Shown here in pieces: positions 8,145-16,299 of a DNA stretch of 64,000 bases (position 1 is its first letter; the number at the start of each line of letters is the position of its first letter). A program made the translations under genes and the position numbers. The stretch covers positions 124,001 through 188,000 of the forward strand of contig JAFRBQ010000019.1 in the NCBI GenBank assembly GCA_017404785.1. Reading direction: 5' to 3'. The stretch is from Erysipelotrichaceae bacterium (lineage in GTDB: Bacteria; Bacillota_I; Bacilli_A; Erysipelotrichales; Erysipelotrichaceae). A model generated the notes under the pieces. The model was not told where the DNA came from and ran no database searches. It was given only the letters and a program-made list of their open reading frames with translations.

Positions 8145-10256
8145 GTGAAAACATTTCTGATAGAAAAAATGAATATTCTGTTGTCGGTACTGCTTGTGGG
8201 CGTATTAGGTGCAAGTGGTGTCGTCGGCTATAACCTTCTTTTAAAGAACAATAATGTTACTGTGCCTGATTTTTTAGGCAAGGATAAGCAGGAAGCGATA
8301 GCCTGGTGCGGTCAGTTAAGCGATTCTGAAGCCTGTGAATTTGTCTATGAGGATACGAGCAATACCGAGAAAGACAAGGTTTTCCAGCAATCTGTTTCCG
8401 CTGGAAACAAGCTTGATGGAAAGATCACATTCCGAATCTCCAATGGTATCGTTACCAAAATCGATGCACCGCTTATCAATGAAAATACCACCAGACAGGA
8501 TATTGAAAACTGGAAAAACGAAAACCATATTGCAACTGTGAATTTTGTTGAAGAAAACAGCGAAACAGTCGAAACAGGCAAGATCATCAGGATCGAACCA
8601 AGTTCCGAAATAAAAAGCGATACGATCGTGACCGTATTTGTCTCCAAAGGCAAAAAGGAAGAAAGCAGCACATCTGAAGGCAAGATCGAAGTCAAGGCCA
8701 ATGCCTACATCAATCTGACTGTAGCGCAGTTTGAAGCCAAGGCTAAGGAACTGGGACTTAAACCTAATCATAGAACTTCGAATGATGGAAGCAGCAGTTC
8801 CGTTACTAAAGGAAATATCGTCTGGCATGGTTCAGGGACGTACGAAAAAGGTGAAACTATCAACTATGGCGTATGTACCGAGGAAAGCAAAAGCATAACC
8901 GTTAAAGAAGGCGCATATGTCGGTAAGAGTGAATCCGAGTTCAAGAGTATCGCTGAAGATCTCAAGCTCAAACCTGTCCATAACAGCGACTGGGATGAAA
9001 AGACAAGCGATTCAACAAAAGTGGGAACCGTATGTGCTCACGGTTATTCAAACAATTACTCTGAAGGTGAAGATTTCAGATATGGTCTTTACAAATCGGA
9101 TTCCTCAAGTTCTTCGAGTATAAAGGTCACTCAGGATCAGTACAAAGGAAAGACCGAGGATGAATTCAGGACTATTGCCAATGATCTGGGTCTTAAGCCA
9201 AATCATGACAGTGGAAGAGATTCTTACAGCTCCTCAATTGCCAAAGGCAGTATCGTTACACACGGTTATGGAACCTATGTAAAGGGCGAAACATTCAATT
9301 ATGGCTTGTCTTTGGGTTCTGAGAGCGGATCTTCCGATGACGAGATAATCGTTAAAGCAGGTCAATACATAGGAAAGAGCGAAGATGATTTCAAGAAGAT
9401 CGCTGCAGATCTTGGTCTTAAACCGAATCACAAGACTACCCTGGATAAATACAGCAGTACTGTAGCAAAAGGAAATATCGTCTGGCATGGTTCAGGAACA
9501 TATGAAAAAGATGAAGCTTTCAATTATGGACTCTCTTTAGGATCTGAAAACGGTGGAACTTCCAACCAGACTATCCAGATCTCTCAGGGACAGTATGTCG
9601 GCAAGAGCGAGACAGATTTCATCAATGCCGCAAAAGCTCTGGGTCTGACTCCTACCCATATCGAAGGCAGAGATGCGTATAGTTCATCTATAGCCAAAGG
9701 AAATATCGTAACTCATGGCTACGGAAGTTACGTCAAGAATGAGGCTTTCAATTACGGCCTGTCTCTAGGTCCTGAACCAGTCGCAGAGAAAGTCAACGTT
9801 GAAAACAGATCCGGCTCTACGGAAGCTGCTTTCAGATCATATATTGAAGGTTTAGGCATGAAACTTGGAACAAGAAGTGAAGCATATTCATCTTCAATAG
9901 CTGAAGGACTTATCATATCCAATGATTCAGGAAGCTATACTAAAGGTTCGGCGATAAACTATTCCGTTTCCTTAGGCAAAGAGCCTGAAACATTGTGCAC
10001 TCTTAATGCTTTCAGCGATCTGGCATCATTATTCCTGGCGACGGATAACTTTGAAGCTGCCAAGAATAATGCGATCTCATATCTTGATAAAGCCGGTTTC
10101 ACCAATTATTCGATCGTTGGTGAGACATCACTTAACGAGGGGGAAGGAGTGTTGGTTTCTGTGACGGTCAATGGTGTTAAGCATATAACCAGAGCCAGTT
10201 ATCCAGCCAGCGCGGCAATCATAGTTACAATCTCAACCGGATATCCTCAAGGATAG
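8145..10256 (+). CDS. Membrane-anchored PASTA-repeat protein without a kinase domain
   Basis: This 703-residue protein has one N-terminal membrane helix (about residues 9-30) and then an outside region made almost wholly of PASTA-like repeats. I count two ordinary PASTA units (about 36-100 and 104-172) and six longer variants of about 73 residues. The variants share a pattern of Y-x-GK-(S/T)-E-x-(D/E)-F, LGLKPNH, YSSS-(I/V)-AKG-x-IV-x-HG and FNYGLSLG. PASTA domains bind muropeptides or the wall and are usually attached to Ser/Thr kinases or PBPs; here no catalytic domain is present. A different cystatin-like tail covers about residues 630-703. It begins four bases after the glucosaminidase gene, suggesting joint action at the wall. 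Confidence 0.85.
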   Translation: MKTFLIEKMNILLSVLLVGVLGASGVVGYNLLLKNNNVTVPDFLGKDKQEAIAWCGQLSDSEACEFVYEDTSNTEKDKVFQQSVSAGNKLDGKITFRISNGIVTKIDAPLINENTTRQDIENWKNENHIATVNFVEENSETVETGKIIRIEPSSEIKSDTIVTVFVSKGKKEESSTSEGKIEVKANAYINLTVAQFEAKAKELGLKPNHRTSNDGSSSSVTKGNIVWHGSGTYEKGETINYGVCTEESKSITVKEGAYVGKSESEFKSIAEDLKLKPVHNSDWDEKTSDSTKVGTVCAHGYSNNYSEGEDFRYGLYKSDSSSSSSIKVTQDQYKGKTEDEFRTIANDLGLKPNHDSGRDSYSSSIAKGSIVTHGYGTYVKGETFNYGLSLGSESGSSDDEIIVKAGQYIGKSEDDFKKIAADLGLKPNHKTTLDKYSSTVAKGNIVWHGSGTYEKDEAFNYGLSLGSENGGTSNQTIQISQGQYVGKSETDFINAAKALGLTPTHIEGRDAYSSSIAKGNIVTHGYGSYVKNEAFNYGLSLGPEPVAEKVNVENRSGSTEAAFRSYIEGLGMKLGTRSEAYSSSIAEGLIISNDSGSYTKGSAINYSVSLGKEPETLCTLNAFSDLASLFLATDNFEAAKNNAISYLDKAGFTNYSIVGETSLNEGEGVLVSVTVNGVKHITRASYPASAAIIVTISTGYPQG
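8808..8836 (+). repeat. Direct repeat copy A inside the PASTA array
   Basis: These 29 bases are identical to 9468-9496, exactly 660 bases (three repeat units) downstream. They encode the KGNIVWHGSG segment of PASTA variants 1 and 4. Other units differ at many silent sites, so this identity points to recent duplication or gene conversion. Confidence 0.8.
9468..9496 (+). repeat. Direct repeat copy B inside the PASTA array
   Basis: This is the second copy of the 29-base identity described at 8808-8836. The flanking bases diverge gradually rather than sharply, as expected for in-frame recombination within a repetitive surface gene. Confidence 0.8.
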
Positions 10257-10300
10257 GTTCAAGTACAAAATTATATATACAAAAGTCTTCTTCGATGCGA

Positions 10301-10324
10301 TATAATTTACTTGCATAGGAGGAG
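10301..10324 (+). promoter_or_regulatory. nifJ -10 box and strong ribosome-binding site
   Basis: TATAAT lies at 10301-10306 and AGGAGGAG at 10317-10324. The latter is placed for translation from ATG 10335 and not from the TTG at 10311, which it overlaps. No convincing -35 box is visible. Confidence 0.65.
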
Positions 10325-10334
10325 ATTTTTAATT

Positions 10335-13300
10335 ATGGGAAAGACTTTCCAATCAATGGATGGTAATACCGCTGCCGCTCATTGCGCGTATGCTTTTACT
10401 GATGTAGCTGCCATTTATCCTATCACTCCGTCATCAACGATGGCTGAAGTTGTAGATGCATGGGCTACTGCAAAAAGACAGAATATCTTCGGTAATATCG
10501 TAAAAGTAGCTGAAATGCAATCTGAAGCTGGTGCTGCGGGTGCCGTTCACGGTACTTTACAGGGTGGTGCTTTAGCAACTACCTTCACTGCATCACAGGG
10601 TCTATTGCTTATGATTCCGAATATGTACAAATGGGCTGGTGAATTACTGCCAGGTGTTGTACATGTCGCTGCTAGAGCATTGGCTACAAGCTCACTTTCT
10701 ATCTTCGGCGATCATGAAGATATTTATGCAGCAAGACAGACAGGCTGTGCTATGCTTTGTTCAAATTCCGTTCAGGAAGCTATGGACCTGGCAGGTGTAG
10801 CTCACTTAGCTGCAATTAAAGCAAGTGTTCCATTCGTTCATTTCTTCGATGGTTTCAGAACTTCTCACGAAATTCAGAAAGTTGAAGTTATGGATTATGA
10901 CTATCTGAAATCATTACTTGATTTCGATGCAGTCAAGAGATTCAAAGACAATGCTTTGAACCCACATGGTCACGCTGTAACAAGAGGCGGAGCAGAAAAC
11001 GATGACGTTGTCTTCCAGACAAGAGAAGCACAGAATCAGCATTTTGCCAAGGTTCCTGATGTTGTAGCTGACTACATGGCTGAGATCTCTAAGCATACAG
11101 GCAGAGAATACAAGCCATTCACTTACTATGGCGCTCCAGATGCTGAAAGAATCATCATCGCCATGGGTTCAGTCGTAGAGACTATCAAAGAAGTCATCGA
11201 TGCTTTAACAGCTAAAGGAGAAAAGATCGGTGTCGTTTCTGTACATCTTTACAGACCATTCAGTGCTAAATACTTATGTGCTGTTTTACCAAAGACTGTC
11301 AAGAAGATTGCTGTCTTGGATAGAACCAAGGAAATCGGTACAAGAGAACCTCTGTATCTCGATGTCTTATCAGTACTTAAGGATTCTGGCATCAAGATCA
11401 TCGGTGGCAGATACGGTATCGCTTCAAAGGATACAGCTCCTAACCAGATCAAGGCTGTTTACGACGAACTGGCCAAGGATGCTCCAAAAGAAGAATTCAC
11501 TATCGGTATCAATGATGATGTAACTCATCTGTCATTGGATGTAGATCCTGATTTCAAGATCGACGGAACATACACTTCATGTCTGTTCTGGGGCCTGGGT
11601 TCAGATGGTACAGTTGGTGCCAACAAGAACTCTGTCAAGATCATTGGCGATAATACTGATCAGTATGCGCAGGCATATTTCCAGTATGACTCAAGAAAAG
11701 CCGGTGGTGTTACAAGATCTCACCTGAGATTCGGTCCGGATCCAATCAGAAGTACATACTATGTAAATAACGCTGACTTCGTATCTTGCTCACTTGATTC
11801 ATATGTCCTGAAGTATGACATGTTATCAGGTCTTAAGGATGGCGGTACATTCTTGCTGAATACCACTATCGATGCTGACAAGATCGAAGACTATCTGCCA
11901 AACAGAATGAAAGTTCAGTTGGCTAAGAAGAAAGCTAAATTCTATATCATCAACGCAACCAAGATCTGTACAGAGATCGGTATGGGCAGAAGAACAAATA
12001 CGACTTTACAGTCCGCATTCTTCGCTCTCAACGAACAGATCATGCCTTATGACAAAGCTCTGGAACTGATGAAGGCCGCTGCCAAGAAGTCTTATGGCAA
12101 GAAGGGTGATGATGTTGTTGAAATGAACTGGAAGGCTATCGACGCCGGAAAAGCCGGACTGGTCGAAGTTGAAGTAAAACCTGAATGGGCTAATTTACCT
12201 TCCAAGTTCGAAGTTGAAAAGACCGGCGATGCTTACTTTGATGAATTCGTACAGGGCTTCGATACCTTATCAGGTTACGATATGCCTGTATCTGCATTCA
12301 CCAAGTATGGTGTCTTAGACGGTACAATGAGAAACAATGTTTCCTATGCTGAACACAGAAACATCGCTTCTTATGTTCCTAAATGGAATCCTGAAAACTG
12401 TATCCAGTGTGGTTTCTGTTCATTCGTATGTCCACATGCAACGATCAGACAGTTCGCTCTGACTGAAGAAGAGATCAAGAACGCTCCAATGCAGTTTGAA
12501 ACGATCCAGGCTATGGGCAAGGGTGCTGAAAACTACAAGTTCAGAATCCAGGTATCTCCTGATAACTGTGTAGGCTGTGGTCTGTGTGCTGCTGAATGTC
12601 CGGGCAAGGGCGGAAACAAGGCTCTTACAATGGTCGACGTTCACTCTTTGATGAACGAAGCTCCATTAGCCGACTATCTGTTTAATGAAACTGAATACAA
12701 GTCAGATCTGGTCAACGATACACCTAAGGGAACTCAGTTCCTGAAGCCTTACTTCGAAGTTCCTGGTTCATGCCCAGGATGCGGTGAAGCTCCATACTAC
12801 AGACTAGTTTCACAGCTGTTTGGTCCTGATATGCTGGTAGCCAACGCTACAGGCTGTTCATCAATCTACTGTGGTTCTACTCCTTCTACACCATTCGTTA
12901 CCGACAAGAACGGCAACGGTGTTGCATGGGCTAACTCATTATTCGAAGACAATGCTGAATACGGCTATGGTATGGCATTGGCCAAGAACTACAAGAAGGC
13001 TGTCTTGCTGAAGGCTATGGAAGACAACCTGAATAATGTTGAACCTGAATTGAAGGCATTATTCGAAGAATATCTCAAGATCAACGGTAACAGAGTTGAA
13101 GAAAAGAAACTCGCTGGCAAGATCGCTGAATTAGCTGGCAAGTCTAAGTGTGACGCCGTCCATGTATTGGCAGAAGAATGCAGAGACCTGGTTTCCAACT
13201 CAGTATGGATCGTTGGTGGTGATGGTTGGGCATATGATATCGGTTATGGTGGATTAGACCATGTCATCGCAAACAACCTGAACGTCAATATCCTCGTATT

Positions 13301-13832
13301 GGATACAGAAGTTTACTCTAATACAGGTGGTCAGTCATCTAAATCTTCACAGGCTGCTTCTATCGCCCAGTTCGCTGCCGGCGGTAAGGCTGTCGCCAAG
13401 AAGGACTTAGGTCAGATCGCAATGAGCTATGGACATGTATATGTTGCCTCAGTATGTATGGGTGCCAACAGAATGCAGGCTATCAAGGCTTTGAAAGAAG
13501 CTGAGAGCTACAATGGTCCATCATTGATCGTTGCTTACTGCCCATGTGAATTACACGGAATCAAGGGTGGTCTGTCTAAACAGCAGCTCGTTCAGAAGCA
13601 GGCTGTTGAGTGCGGTTATGTAACACTTTACAGATATGATCCACGTAACGAATCTCCTCTAACAATCGATTACAAGACTCCTGATTTCGATAAGTTCCAG
13701 GACTTCCTGATGGATGAAGCTAGATACAACAACCTGGTCAAGGTCAACCCTGAACAGGCTCAGGAATTATATGAAAAGGCTAAGAAGGATGCGCAGAGAA
13801 GATTTGCGAATCTTGAAGCCAGAGCAAAATAG
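10335..13832 (+). CDS. nifJ: Pyruvate:ferredoxin (flavodoxin) oxidoreductase
   Basis: This 1165-residue single-chain enzyme oxidises pyruvate to acetyl-CoA and CO2 and passes electrons to ferredoxin or flavodoxin, the hallmark of anaerobic fermenters. The N-terminal domain contains YPITPSSTMAE. Two 4Fe-4S ferredoxin motifs occur at about residues 690-760 (CIQCGFCSFVCP and CVGCGLCAAECP). The TPP domain carries CPGCGEAPYY, ATGCSSIYCGSTP and GGDGWAYDIGYGGLDHV. A strong ribosome site fixes the ATG at 10335 and excludes eight upstream codons. The gene is monocistronic, with its own promoter and a terminator. Its codon use is strongly biased, as in a highly expressed gene. Confidence 0.98.
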   Translation: MGKTFQSMDGNTAAAHCAYAFTDVAAIYPITPSSTMAEVVDAWATAKRQNIFGNIVKVAEMQSEAGAAGAVHGTLQGGALATTFTASQGLLLMIPNMYKWAGELLPGVVHVAARALATSSLSIFGDHEDIYAARQTGCAMLCSNSVQEAMDLAGVAHLAAIKASVPFVHFFDGFRTSHEIQKVEVMDYDYLKSLLDFDAVKRFKDNALNPHGHAVTRGGAENDDVVFQTREAQNQHFAKVPDVVADYMAEISKHTGREYKPFTYYGAPDAERIIIAMGSVVETIKEVIDALTAKGEKIGVVSVHLYRPFSAKYLCAVLPKTVKKIAVLDRTKEIGTREPLYLDVLSVLKDSGIKIIGGRYGIASKDTAPNQIKAVYDELAKDAPKEEFTIGINDDVTHLSLDVDPDFKIDGTYTSCLFWGLGSDGTVGANKNSVKIIGDNTDQYAQAYFQYDSRKAGGVTRSHLRFGPDPIRSTYYVNNADFVSCSLDSYVLKYDMLSGLKDGGTFLLNTTIDADKIEDYLPNRMKVQLAKKKAKFYIINATKICTEIGMGRRTNTTLQSAFFALNEQIMPYDKALELMKAAAKKSYGKKGDDVVEMNWKAIDAGKAGLVEVEVKPEWANLPSKFEVEKTGDAYFDEFVQGFDTLSGYDMPVSAFTKYGVLDGTMRNNVSYAEHRNIASYVPKWNPENCIQCGFCSFVCPHATIRQFALTEEEIKNAPMQFETIQAMGKGAENYKFRIQVSPDNCVGCGLCAAECPGKGGNKALTMVDVHSLMNEAPLADYLFNETEYKSDLVNDTPKGTQFLKPYFEVPGSCPGCGEAPYYRLVSQLFGPDMLVANATGCSSIYCGSTPSTPFVTDKNGNGVAWANSLFEDNAEYGYGMALAKNYKKAVLLKAMEDNLNNVEPELKALFEEYLKINGNRVEEKKLAGKIAELAGKSKCDAVHVLAEECRDLVSNSVWIVGGDGWAYDIGYGGLDHVIANNLNVNILVLDTEVYSNTGGQSSKSSQAASIAQFAAGGKAVAKKDLGQIAMSYGHVYVASVCMGANRMQAIKALKEAESYNGPSLIVAYCPCELHGIKGGLSKQQLVQKQAVECGYVTLYRYDPRNESPLTIDYKTPDFDKFQDFLMDEARYNNLVKVNPEQAQELYEKAKKDAQRRFANLEARAK

Positions 13833-13857
13833 TTTCTGATATCCGATTTATTCGATC

Positions 13858-13887
13858 AAGCTGTCACTTTAGTGGCAGCTTTTTTCA
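13858..13887 (+). terminator. Rho-independent terminator of nifJ
   Basis: A 10-bp stem (AAGCTGTCAC / GTGGCAGCTT with one wobble pair) and a TTTA loop are followed by a T-run. It sits 25 bases after the nifJ stop. Confidence 0.92.
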
Positions 13888-14037
13888 TATAAGAATCACT
13901 TTTATATAATAAAAACGCCTTTAAGTTTCAAGATAATATTTTCTGAAAAATTGTGACGGCAGGACAAGTTCAATCGTACGGTATTATCAAAATACTTTGG
14001 ACATGATTTGCAAAAAAGAAAATTTTATTTAGGTAGA

Positions 14038-14103
14038 ATGAATTCTATCAGAATTGCAATAAAATCAGACATTGATTTACTTCTAGAACTTTTCGTAAAA
14101 TAA
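14038..14103 (+). pseudogene. Remnant of a GNAT acetyltransferase N-terminus
   Basis: An ATG opens a 21-codon reading frame, MNSIRIAIKSDIDLLLELF plus two residues, that closely resembles the start of many GNAT acetyltransferases (IRxAxxxDIxxLLELF). It then stops, and nothing GNAT-like follows. The surrounding 290 bases between nifJ and the next gene contain no other gene. I read it as what is left of a decayed or deleted acetyltransferase gene. A short unrelated peptide cannot be excluded. Confidence 0.45.
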
Positions 14104-14122
14104 AGAAAATGGAGGCCAGCAT

Positions 14123-14575
14123 ATGAAATTAAAAATTGGACCAGTAGAAATAGAACAGGATTCGATCAAGGATGAGATTCTGTTTAATGAATTTAAGGAA
14201 TCACCAAAAGAAGTTGAAAAGTATCTTCTGGAGAAGAGCAAGTATTTTGATCTTACTTTGAAAAATACGATCGCCGGAAAGACGATGAAGATGATCACGG
14301 ATTTTGCCATGGGTTTAGCCGGTGGTATTTTCTTTCTTGGATGGTCTTTCTATGTCTTCTATTCTTTAAGAGATGTGTTTGTCTGGCAGGAAATGAATCT
14401 TTCAACTGCTTTTTCCGTTCTTTTGGAATCTTTGATGATAATATTCATCTGTCTTTTGCCGGTTATTCTGATCATGGGTTTTATGAAGATCGTCAAATAT
14501 TACTCAAACAGAAAACTGATGAAGGAACTTGAACTGGAAGAACAGACAAAAAAAGAAAAGAGAACTTCAAAATAA
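14123..14575 (+). CDS. Unrecognised small membrane protein
   Basis: I do not recognise this 150-residue protein. Residues 1-50 are hydrophilic and helical, with many acidic and lysine residues. Two hydrophobic helices follow (about residues 58-82 and 92-118) with a short loop between them, and the C-terminus is a charged helix ending KKEKRTSK. Both ends are probably cytoplasmic. GGAGG sits 9 bases ahead of the ATG. The gene stands alone: its stop is part of a terminator, and the ZIP transporter downstream has its own control region. Confidence 0.75.
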   Translation: MKLKIGPVEIEQDSIKDEILFNEFKESPKEVEKYLLEKSKYFDLTLKNTIAGKTMKMITDFAMGLAGGIFFLGWSFYVFYSLRDVFVWQEMNLSTAFSVLLESLMIIFICLLPVILIMGFMKIVKYYSNRKLMKELELEEQTKKEKRTSK

Positions 14576-14595
14576 GAGGCAATGCCTCTTTTTTA
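14574..14595 (+). terminator. Rho-independent terminator overlapping a stop codon
   Basis: AAGAGGC / GCCTCTT forms a 7-bp stem with a three-base loop and a T-run. Its first bases belong to the TAA stop of the preceding gene. Confidence 0.9.
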
Positions 14596-14662
14596 ATACT
14601 CCTATGTAAAAAACCTGATTAATCATATAAAATGACATTATCTATCTGAAGGAGTAACATAT

Positions 14663-14680
14663 AGTTAGCAATTGCTAACT
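14663..14680. promoter_or_regulatory. 18-bp perfect palindrome, candidate metal-repressor operator
   Basis: AGTTAGCAATTGCTAACT is a perfect inverted repeat directly before the GAGGTG ribosome site of the ZIP transporter. Its TTAGC...GCTAA arms resemble operators of DtxR/MntR-type metalloregulators. The location, between likely promoter and start, fits metal-dependent repression; the regulator is not in this window. Confidence 0.6.
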
Positions 14681-14691
14681 GAGGTGAAGTT

Positions 14692-15468
14692 ATGAATATA
14701 TTTATTGGATTAATGATTCCGTTTATCGGTACAGCACTGGGATCAGGAATGGTCTATCTTCTGAAAAACAAAATGGATCCAAAACTTGAAAAAGTGCTTC
14801 TTGGTTTCGCATCTGGTGTAATGGTAGCTGCTTCGGTGTGGTCACTGCTGATACCGTCTATTGAAATGGCAAAGGAACAGGGAAAGATCGCCTTTATTCC
14901 GGCTTCGATCGGTCTATTGGCTGGTATCGTTTTTCTGCTGGTATTAGACAGTGTGATACCGCACCTTCATGTCAATGAAAATGAACCTGAAGGTATAAAG
15001 ACAGATAAACTTAAAAAGACGACGATGATGGTATTTGCGGTGACTTTACACAATATCCCTGAAGGCATGGCTGTTGGAGTCGCTTTGGCAGGTGCCATGG
15101 CCGGAAGCGGCATTTCTCTTGCCTCAGCTCTGGCATTATCAACAGGTATCGCGATCCAGAACTTCCCAGAAGGTGCGATCATTTCTATGCCTTTAAAGGA
15201 AGAAGGAATGTCCAAGCACAAGGCTTTTCTGTTGGGCACCTTATCCGGAGCAGTCGAACCTCTGTTTGGTTTCATAACGATCCTTCTGACATCTCTTGTC
15301 GTTCCAATACTGCCATATATTCTGGCGTTTGCCGCCGGAGCGATGTTGTATGTCGTAGTTGAGGAACTTATACCGGAATCACAGAACGGGACACATTCCA
15401 ATCTTGGAACCATCGGTTTTGCGATCGGCTTTGTGATTATGATGATATTGGATGTGGCCTTAGGTTAA
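14692..15468 (+). CDS. ZIP-family metal transporter
   Basis: This 258-residue protein has about eight membrane helices and resembles ZupT/GufA-type ZIP permeases, which import zinc and other divalent metals. The two signature helices are present: HNIPEGMAVGVAL (about residues 121-133) and NFPEGAIISMPL (about 156-167), with the metal-binding His/Asn/Pro/Glu residues. The cytoplasmic loop after helix 3 is short and has a single histidine pair region (HLHVNENEPEG). A perfect 18-bp palindrome in the leader suggests metal-responsive control. RecX starts 12 bases downstream. Metal specificity cannot be told from sequence. Confidence 0.9.
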   Translation: MNIFIGLMIPFIGTALGSGMVYLLKNKMDPKLEKVLLGFASGVMVAASVWSLLIPSIEMAKEQGKIAFIPASIGLLAGIVFLLVLDSVIPHLHVNENEPEGIKTDKLKKTTMMVFAVTLHNIPEGMAVGVALAGAMAGSGISLASALALSTGIAIQNFPEGAIISMPLKEEGMSKHKAFLLGTLSGAVEPLFGFITILLTSLVVPILPYILAFAAGAMLYVVVEELIPESQNGTHSNLGTIGFAIGFVIMMILDVALG

Positions 15469-15480
15469 AATAAATTAGGT

Positions 15481-16299
15481 ATGAAACTTGAGGATTTTCT
15501 TACTGAAAACAGGATCGAAACTGATAAAGATATAAAATATGAGATCAGGAGGATAAAAGCCACTGAGGACTATGTTTTACTGTTCCTAGAAGAGGAAAAG
15601 ATCATGATCTCCTTAGAGAATTACTTTAAATACAATGTAAAGAATCTAAAAGGCCTTGATGATGAGCTTTATGAACACTTCAAGAAAGATGAAAAGCTGC
15701 TCAAAGCCTACAGAGGCTGTCTGAGGAAGCTTTCAAGTAAGGATCATACAGTCAAGCAGATCAGAGATTATCTTTACAGATATGAATTGAAACGTTCTGA
15801 GATAGAGGATCTCATAAAGCGCTTAAAGGAGTATGGTCTACTTGATGATGAGAAATACTGTATCGGCAAGATAGGTTATTATCAGAATTCTCTTTATTCA
15901 GCCAGACAGATCAGAATGAAACTTCTAAAAGATGGCATAAATGAAGAGCTTATAAATAAACACCTTAGCAATGAAAATGAATATGAAAAGGTGCTTAAAC
16001 TTGCGGAAAAGTACGCAAGAGACAAAGGCAAGTCGGTCAAGGCATTAAAGCAGAGTATTTTGATAAAACTTACAGGAAATGGCTATTCCTATGATAATGC
16101 ATCAAAAGCTGTTGAGAGCCTGAATATAAACAATGAAAATGAGTTAGAATTATTAAGTAAAGAATATGCCAAAGCCTTGAGAAAATATGAAAAGAAGTAT
16201 GAAGACTATGAACTTAGAAATCATATCTATGCATATCTTCTCAACAAAGGCTTCAGAAGCGATGATATAAAGGAAGTAATGGAGGAACAAGATGGGTAA
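15481..16299 (+). CDS. recX: Recombination regulator RecX
   Basis: RecX binds RecA filaments and modulates recombination and the SOS response. This 272-residue protein is within the longer Gram-positive class. After an N-terminal beta region (about 1-50), three-helix repeats carry the family patterns SSKDHTVKQIRDYLYRY, LKEYGLLDDEKY and SARQIRMKLLKDGI. No strong ribosome site is visible before the ATG: the upstream bases are TTAGGT, and a TTGGAT-17-TAAATT promoter-like pair ends four bases before the start. RecX and the next gene overlap by eight bases. Confidence 0.9.
   Translation: MKLEDFLTENRIETDKDIKYEIRRIKATEDYVLLFLEEEKIMISLENYFKYNVKNLKGLDDELYEHFKKDEKLLKAYRGCLRKLSSKDHTVKQIRDYLYRYELKRSEIEDLIKRLKEYGLLDDEKYCIGKIGYYQNSLYSARQIRMKLLKDGINEELINKHLSNENEYEKVLKLAEKYARDKGKSVKALKQSILIKLTGNGYSYDNASKAVESLNINNENELELLSKEYAKALRKYEKKYEDYELRNHIYAYLLNKGFRSDDIKEVMEEQDG

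Noticed and set aside
8316-8828. Minus-strand frame of 170 codons opposite the PASTA gene
   Set aside because: It has no ribosome site, an unnatural composition and lies wholly opposite a well-supported repeat protein.
8700-9990. Regular repeats as a CRISPR array
   Set aside because: The repeats are about 220 bases, in frame and diverged, and encode PASTA units.
10311-10334. Upstream TTG start adding eight residues to nifJ
   Set aside because: The strong AGGAGG ribosome site lies within those codons and is spaced for ATG 10335.
14967-15413. Minus-strand frame of 148 codons opposite the ZIP transporter
   Set aside because: The plus-strand frame carries both ZIP signatures, and the minus frame lacks a start signal.
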